DNA of 64,000 nucleotides, taken from Monocercomonoides exilis. Its lineage: Eukaryota; Preaxostyla; Oxymonadida; Polymastigidae. Every line of letters begins with the position of its first letter. The first letter of the stretch is position 1. The position numbers and the translations under genes were made by a program. Below the pieces are notes generated by a model. That model saw nothing but the letters and a program-made list of their open reading frames with translations, was not told where the DNA came from and made no database searches. Positions 61,701 through 64,000 of this stretch are shown piece after piece. Where the stretch lies: assembly GCA_001643675.2 (NCBI GenBank), contig LSRY02000033.1, forward strand, positions 186,001 through 250,000, given 5' to 3'.

Positions 61701-62510
61701 GGTGACCGTGCATCCTTCGATTTTGCTCTCTTGAAAAGAATGCCTTTGTGGCAAGTTTTTGTTGCTGCTCTGAACAGACACATTGTGGAAGCTGCAAAAA
61801 GAAGCCGAAGCAAATGACAAATTCAGATCACCAATGAACGGATTCGCAAGCGAGACGCAAAACGAAGAAAATGTACAGCTCAAAACATAAACATTTCCTG
61901 TCAAAGGAAGTGAGCAGGGGCTTGCTGAGACAAGAGATGGCCACGCCTGCTTTGGAAAATACCTTTGTAAAGAAATATTAGTCATTCTTATCGTTCCTCC
62001 TGCACAGTCAAAAGGAGATAATTCCGTCTCTGCAACCACACTTATTATGCAATCGCTAACAGATAATCTGGACAATTCATTTCTCACAGAAAAAGAAGAT
62101 GTGTTTTTTTGGACAATTTTCATTCGCTCAACAGCCAACGATGAGTTCAGAACTATTATCCTGCTTCTAATCCAGCTCCATATATCCTTATCATCTTCGG
62201 CAAGTCCAGCAGGAAATTTATAACAAAATACCCTATCAACATCCACCGACAATCGTTTTGAGCTTTTTTCTGTATTTAGCGACCAATCAAATGAATCCAA
62301 ATTATGCACCACATTAGACTTCACCACACTGATTGCATTCACTCTGTGCGGAAAGTATGCATTTTTGCTTTTCTCGTGAGTTTCTCCTAACCTTCCAAAA
62401 TTATTATCTTGAAAATCTACTTTTTTGAATGCATATCCTTTCCAAACGGTATCTCTTGTGCATAGCAGAGCGTGAATAATTATAAAGACGCTAAAACTCC
62501 CGAAAAGCAT
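54276..62510 (-). CDS. Second giant beta-helix surface protein with pseudokinase-like domain
   Basis: A single exon of 2,744 residues from Met 62510, preferred over 62537 because it begins a signal peptide (MLFGSFSVFIIIHALLC). It has the same plan as the gene at 34603 but is shorter. An N-terminal beta-helix (about 300-560, with GGAITVSGSAKLTV and GGAILSNGSDCSIENSIFNN coils) is followed by four CG-PC-headed modules near residues 583, 928, 1303 and 1699. The first of these reads ISHSGSDVNTCGGTGSECQT, a typical opening strand of pectin-lyase-like repeats. The transmembrane helix is near 2306-2331. The cytoplasmic region matches the paralogue except for about eight substitutions, including WKAPELL, LLWECLT and the absence of HRD and DFG. 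The two products would therefore present different outsides and the same inside. No intron is needed. The likely site of action is the plasma membrane; the ligand is unknown. Confidence 0.85.
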   Translation of the reverse strand: MLFGSFSVFIIIHALLCTRDTVWKGYAFKKVDFQDNNFGRLGETHEKSKNAYFPHRVNAISVVKSNVVHNLDSFDWSLNTEKSSKRLSVDVDRVFCYKFPAGLAEDDKDIWSWIRSRIIVLNSSLAVERMKIVQKNTSSFSVRNELSRLSVSDCIISVVAETELSPFDCAGGTIRMTNISLQRYFPKQAWPSLVSASPCSLPLTGNVYVLSCTFSSFCVSLANPFIGDLNLSFASASFCSFHNVSVQSSNKNLPQRHSFQESKIEGCTVTDCVCPYYGVLISGSRGCGFSSSNTSFIRSKNTISHQIYTNKTQSFSDGEIKFEDCKFTECSAVHGGAITVSGSAKLTVDKCTFTKCTDTFPNTYGYGGAILSNGSDCSIENSIFNNCRGTEKESIGGAFAHIANKFSLIFGCSFENCSAAYGGSVAWHLGGSGSIYDSVFENSKALIWFAGTVFLQYQKFDFVMSNCYLFKGDAPHGAGGFDATHNTELKNLQTQFCLFESNTVQKSTHAKDIFLGFCYNESTITEHIICCLSYSMAPQKVVLCAKYALECGDDGVAYDSYLLSPQSEIHISHSGSDVNTCGGTGSECQTVEYGVTRWNSYLGQNVFMTSEEFEEDMIEIDWRNIVLSGAENNSSAIKCHEASSNDCLISIGNGSLNAKMVRFVCVFNRSAIAIGSSGLLELELCSFAKSSQSTLPSTKSLIQVEEGSLTMKFVNVSGFGFSQGCAIALSDCKSVSLSNASFLNVESEQNGGCLNAVWSEGFEDSCDSSINKCTFEHCIVSGDGNGGGALFISLPNTCSTTISRCYFEECEAPFDSQEGFGGGIFLNLENSDSAFAITDPSFSSEKPNKAKHGNDLFVQSPDLKESITNETLPFAYALGHSCFDDLRGFNGNDHEHSIPLVLFLEEVGSTVHVGSEDGADTVVCGFSDYPCQSVDYCMERLAEENAKAIAIVKSAIIESELNHPDLILRSSNTSKAEMTCAKSLNALTGKVMAATGNASIELIRFLLPSSFDAEIETLIFLTSESNLSLTKCAFEMQQGEVSQIGYRLFHMCGGIINMDYCLLNSANLQHTPIAVSENTASTPTTIISLNVKNTDIGDQPLIGVIPSSTSKLLNEGTTSDKAVCLTQCTFSGITNGDANSAVLISSSISSQVECLHWNITNAKGAESMEGGAMKVVVEAQGQFTMENATFTKCCAENETGGKGGGVYFDCSASNAFSFQQIVFDQCSAKSGKNMFFLSSDLNVSITKQSLAFEVSETAGNKNLFVGNDTTKTNFDLCRFLIGFASQEIYLSKNSGWDVLRCGSAEEPCSTMEYGQKHFRALEDPAQSSMNTFLIVDEAQVNSEVDISNVTVTSVDAKSRPSLTFGAAISPQAGKEEESDSVLTNTGTCTLINIEICCWDGSEWKQTKLISTTGSSFAAQGCSFTSASEAAIPYCVVACLFGTCELSFCSFQSIKAERHILMVSHGSSIDLTNVSMNNMELMGKSIVAVLAQAEWKGESQRLNEGGSTTVQLKCCTLHSLLQNAPSEPSIISCTGSEPCSVSVQNTLIKNCGSSQSEKGGGMIMKLNEGGFFECRFSAVSECFCSETGRGGAIFLDCSLITSEGLLPFLLENTTFMNNKAFKGRDLYVRCTNIKSQINIELFQLDFRPPFVREFAMWGCTAQDHTDEQDLLLLVVVYRSETIFASSSSNNSSDSRQCGGISEPCISLNVALPHIIPSAYSNLLTDKSAEVTGEARARDVTIKSLEQESDKGVLHLNCSVESNTDSLVTCSSNVKMEFLTFLFGSAFSSSHSSLLSLTDGNLSISGTAFTQEDSTGNSETKLNCSIILVENGRLSINWCTFASLCLVSSCVAARGGQYCLLMELNISDMSCGELFDFRNFTNLSMQQLLVSSCMFDRSALILLNCKDSQLQKVQIKNAESKTSLIVLSSDGSGGQLNIQCSHLKFDDTHVLKESLISVECEEANVEMNSLAISNAMLMEGCAVSVKSNDSEFRLKQSSFQNITRNSFGPCCLAASSSSLPSSLLVELENYTNQKCISSSEKGRIAALTNLSDVCLSSCVFDGAASTHELRDNEESFEELCQWNGSMIDLQNCSGLMKDSTLANSENGGLSLSGGSVKIYDGKFENNNPSIANYESIRRNILCGDSAKLKVTSLKGGDGAKDNTSLWILEEGCTLEGIAKERASALFIPRMESVSSEKSGEKVNLVFRGSILLPCNLSFKTVIAVGDEEVVEKNLFDESGFISEEEVHGSVPVNTFEGVPSEAEVRVCILFGNADSPSATDSFILKNRSETDPKGEGNLVEGGKEGKSIWPIIVIILAVLFLIILVVAVVLAVRWKKAKNEAEDLREIVNDNIRKDPKAFEMVTMEMSPEEQWRRAEREAEKKNDERIKKRVYDKTLGHSESSEHLLSESGSTEYILGRDSDKIPDWALEKADEKEEEIRERTPSPSISSTSTTDSDSTFVRSECLCPTTSSMSNLVDAMACSSPHEKLIVDLRDSLFMLLHGRNKTKEMAIGTLQEREQTAAQILFWVANLALHSFENEEDELSSLANLSPHIVLFSEHMVICIVMHSDLLSDDSSSSISSSTVVTSASDDDDDSLPSSAFEDDEDNRKECLRWKAPELLINKKMDATKESVAFSIGMMLWECLTLQIPFGEYEAEVAGQKIVNGERPSVEIIGESSLKGCVMSSFATCPSARPTLIDAKRVFIVRFPADAVVLTMSDAVDIEQLSDRADASGRSIESDNSSTLIS

Positions 62511-63762
62511 GGGTTCTGCTCTCTCTTTGCCACACAAAACAATATTGATTCTTGAATTAAAATGTATTATGAGTATTGATCAAATTTTTCAGCTATGGGA
62601 AATCCGTTCTTTTTGAAATAGAGAAGAGTGAGCTTTGAAACACAAAACAATGTGCATCTTTTGTTAAGGTTTTCTTTAATAGATTTAAAAAAAAACACTT
62701 TCAACAATTGAAAATAACAATTTTTCTGAAGTCTTGAAAAACAGAAATTTTTTCTTCGATTGTGCTTTTGCAGAAATATTCAATGATTTTTTTATCAATC
62801 CTATTTTGAAATACAACATTTTTTTCCGATTACTTTTATATTTAGTATTTCACAAGTTAAAAAGAATATTACCAAAAAATTAACCAAAACAAACGAGATA
62901 GAGAATTTCTTAAGATTTATAAAAGTACTTTGAAAAAGATTTATTGAAATCATCTGTAATATCTGTCATTTTCCCTTTTGAAAGTGACCTTCAGTTACGG
63001 TCAACGATAAAACGTGACAAAAAAAATTCTCCAACTGAAATTTCAAGTATATAATAATTAAATAAAAGGGAGCTTTTTCGTCAAATTTGTTTATTTGTCA
63101 ATTATTAAACTTCTTACGTTGTAACATGCTGATTAATTGATAATAATTTTATATTATCAATAATTGCGGAAACGTATAGAATCACAATTTTACACCATTC
63201 ACCATAATCTAGCCTGTTGTTTTGTCATTGTTTCTTTTTTCAATTGCCGTGTCACAGAGGTCTAACTTGAATGTTTGAAAATTGAGCAAATATGGGTGAT
63301 TTTTTTTGATATCATAAAAAATTCCGACGTTTGATCAAAAACTAATTTAATTAATGGTTCTGTTGATTGGATAAATGAAAGCGATGATCATTCAAATATA
63401 TAGCTTTAAATATTATTATTATTAATTGCTTGTAGATTTTAATTTGAAACAAACAGTTTTTATTTCATATTTTAAGAAATTGATATAATTTCTTCAAAAT
63501 TTTATCGATAATTTGATAAACAAAACAAAACTGAAGCTTTCTGAATTAATAAACATGATAACAATAATTGAGATAACGATATAAATCAATATCTTAAGAA
63601 AAGAACAGTGATATAATATTATTGAAAAAAATAGAATAAGATGAGTCGAAATCGATAAAAATAAAATGAAAATGTTCAATTTTCAGCGTTTCATCATCTT
63701 ATTCATCATTTATCTTTTCCAGAAGTCATTTCTCCAACATATCCTTCAATTTCTTGATCTTC
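62511..63762. other. Intergenic, nothing recognised
   Basis: AT-rich spacer upstream of the second giant gene. It presumably contains that gene's promoter and the 3' end region of the edge gene. A 61-codon minus-strand frame at 63494-63679 is Ile/Ser/Phe-rich and not convincing. Confidence 0.6.
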
Positions 63763-63919
63763 TTAAATTGTTAAAATTTGTGTTTTGTGTGTTGCATTAA
63801 TCTTTCTCGATTTTAAATAGATTGTTTTTTGTCTGAAAATATCATCTCCAATTCCCTTCCCAATCCCTTCACCCTGGGCACTTTCCACATGAATTCGCTC
63901 TCCCAACTCTATGGTCAGT
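63763..63919 (-). CDS. Last exon of an unrecognised gene, cut by the window edge
   Basis: On the minus strand, TTGTACAG precedes an open frame with protein-like composition: LTIELGERIHVESAQGEGIG, continuing through KGIGDDIFRQKTIYL to a TAA stop at 63763. A TGA lies a few codons upstream in the same frame and there is no Met to start it, so it should be a terminal exon spliced to exons beyond 64000. I do not recognise the family. Confidence 0.45.
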
Positions 63920-64000
63920 CTGTACAACGAGATATAAAGCTTTCATTCATTTTCATTCATTTCCACCTCCTGCCATGAAAACCACAAAAAACATCAACAG

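Noticed and set aside
1-64000. tRNA, rRNA, CRISPR or bacterial operon features
   Set aside because: None could be recognised by eye. Introns and gene structure are eukaryotic; a tRNAscan or Rfam search would be decisive for small RNAs.

Overview
The window looks like nuclear DNA of a flagellated protist, most likely an oxymonad of the Monocercomonoides type. I infer this from four things: short GT-AG introns (about 60-370 nt), AT-rich spacers next to long triplet-repeat poly-Ser/Glu tracts in otherwise ordinary proteins, very large intronless surface proteins built of pectin-lyase-like beta-helix repeats, and a multicopy helical-repeat gene with a decayed copy beside it. TAA, TAG and TGA all end recognisable genes, so the nuclear code appears standard, which argues against oxymonads that read TAA/TAG as Gln. 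The genus is recalled knowledge, not a database result.

Layout. 221-11244 (+): an eight-exon EF-hand plus WD40 protein of the WDR49/CFAP337 type, swollen to about 3,200 residues. 11885-12520 (+): a PHO80-like cyclin. 13376-14823 (+): a three-exon helical-repeat protein, with a truncated pseudogene of it at 16130-16715. 16930-18901 (-): a spliced acidic/coiled-coil gene with an unresolved 5' end. 19040-21789 (+): a five-exon polytopic membrane protein. 25996-31035 (+): a CLASP-type microtubule regulator. 34603-46512 (-) and 54276-62510 (-): two giant type-I membrane proteins. 46828-48531 (+): a nucleoside hydrolase, divergent from the first giant gene. The last exon of an unrecognised minus-strand gene lies at the right edge.

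The most notable locus is the pair of giant genes. Each has a signal peptide, a modular beta-helix ectodomain (about eight and four CG-PC-headed modules), one transmembrane helix and a cytoplasmic kinase-like domain without visible catalytic motifs. The ectodomains are strongly diverged. The last 1.45 kb of coding sequence plus about 0.58 kb of 3' flank is nearly identical between them, which suggests gene conversion or recent transfer of a signalling cassette.

The spacers hold a second system: at least three foldback elements of about 0.95-0.98 kb (32181-33126, 50002-50964, 51799-52777) with near-perfect 335-361 bp inverted arms and no coding capacity. They share a short internal motif. One is flanked by TA dinucleotides, as is a 282-bp MITE at 25403-25684; both features suggest Tc1/mariner-type mobilisation. 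The foldbacks sit just beyond the 3' ends of both giant genes.
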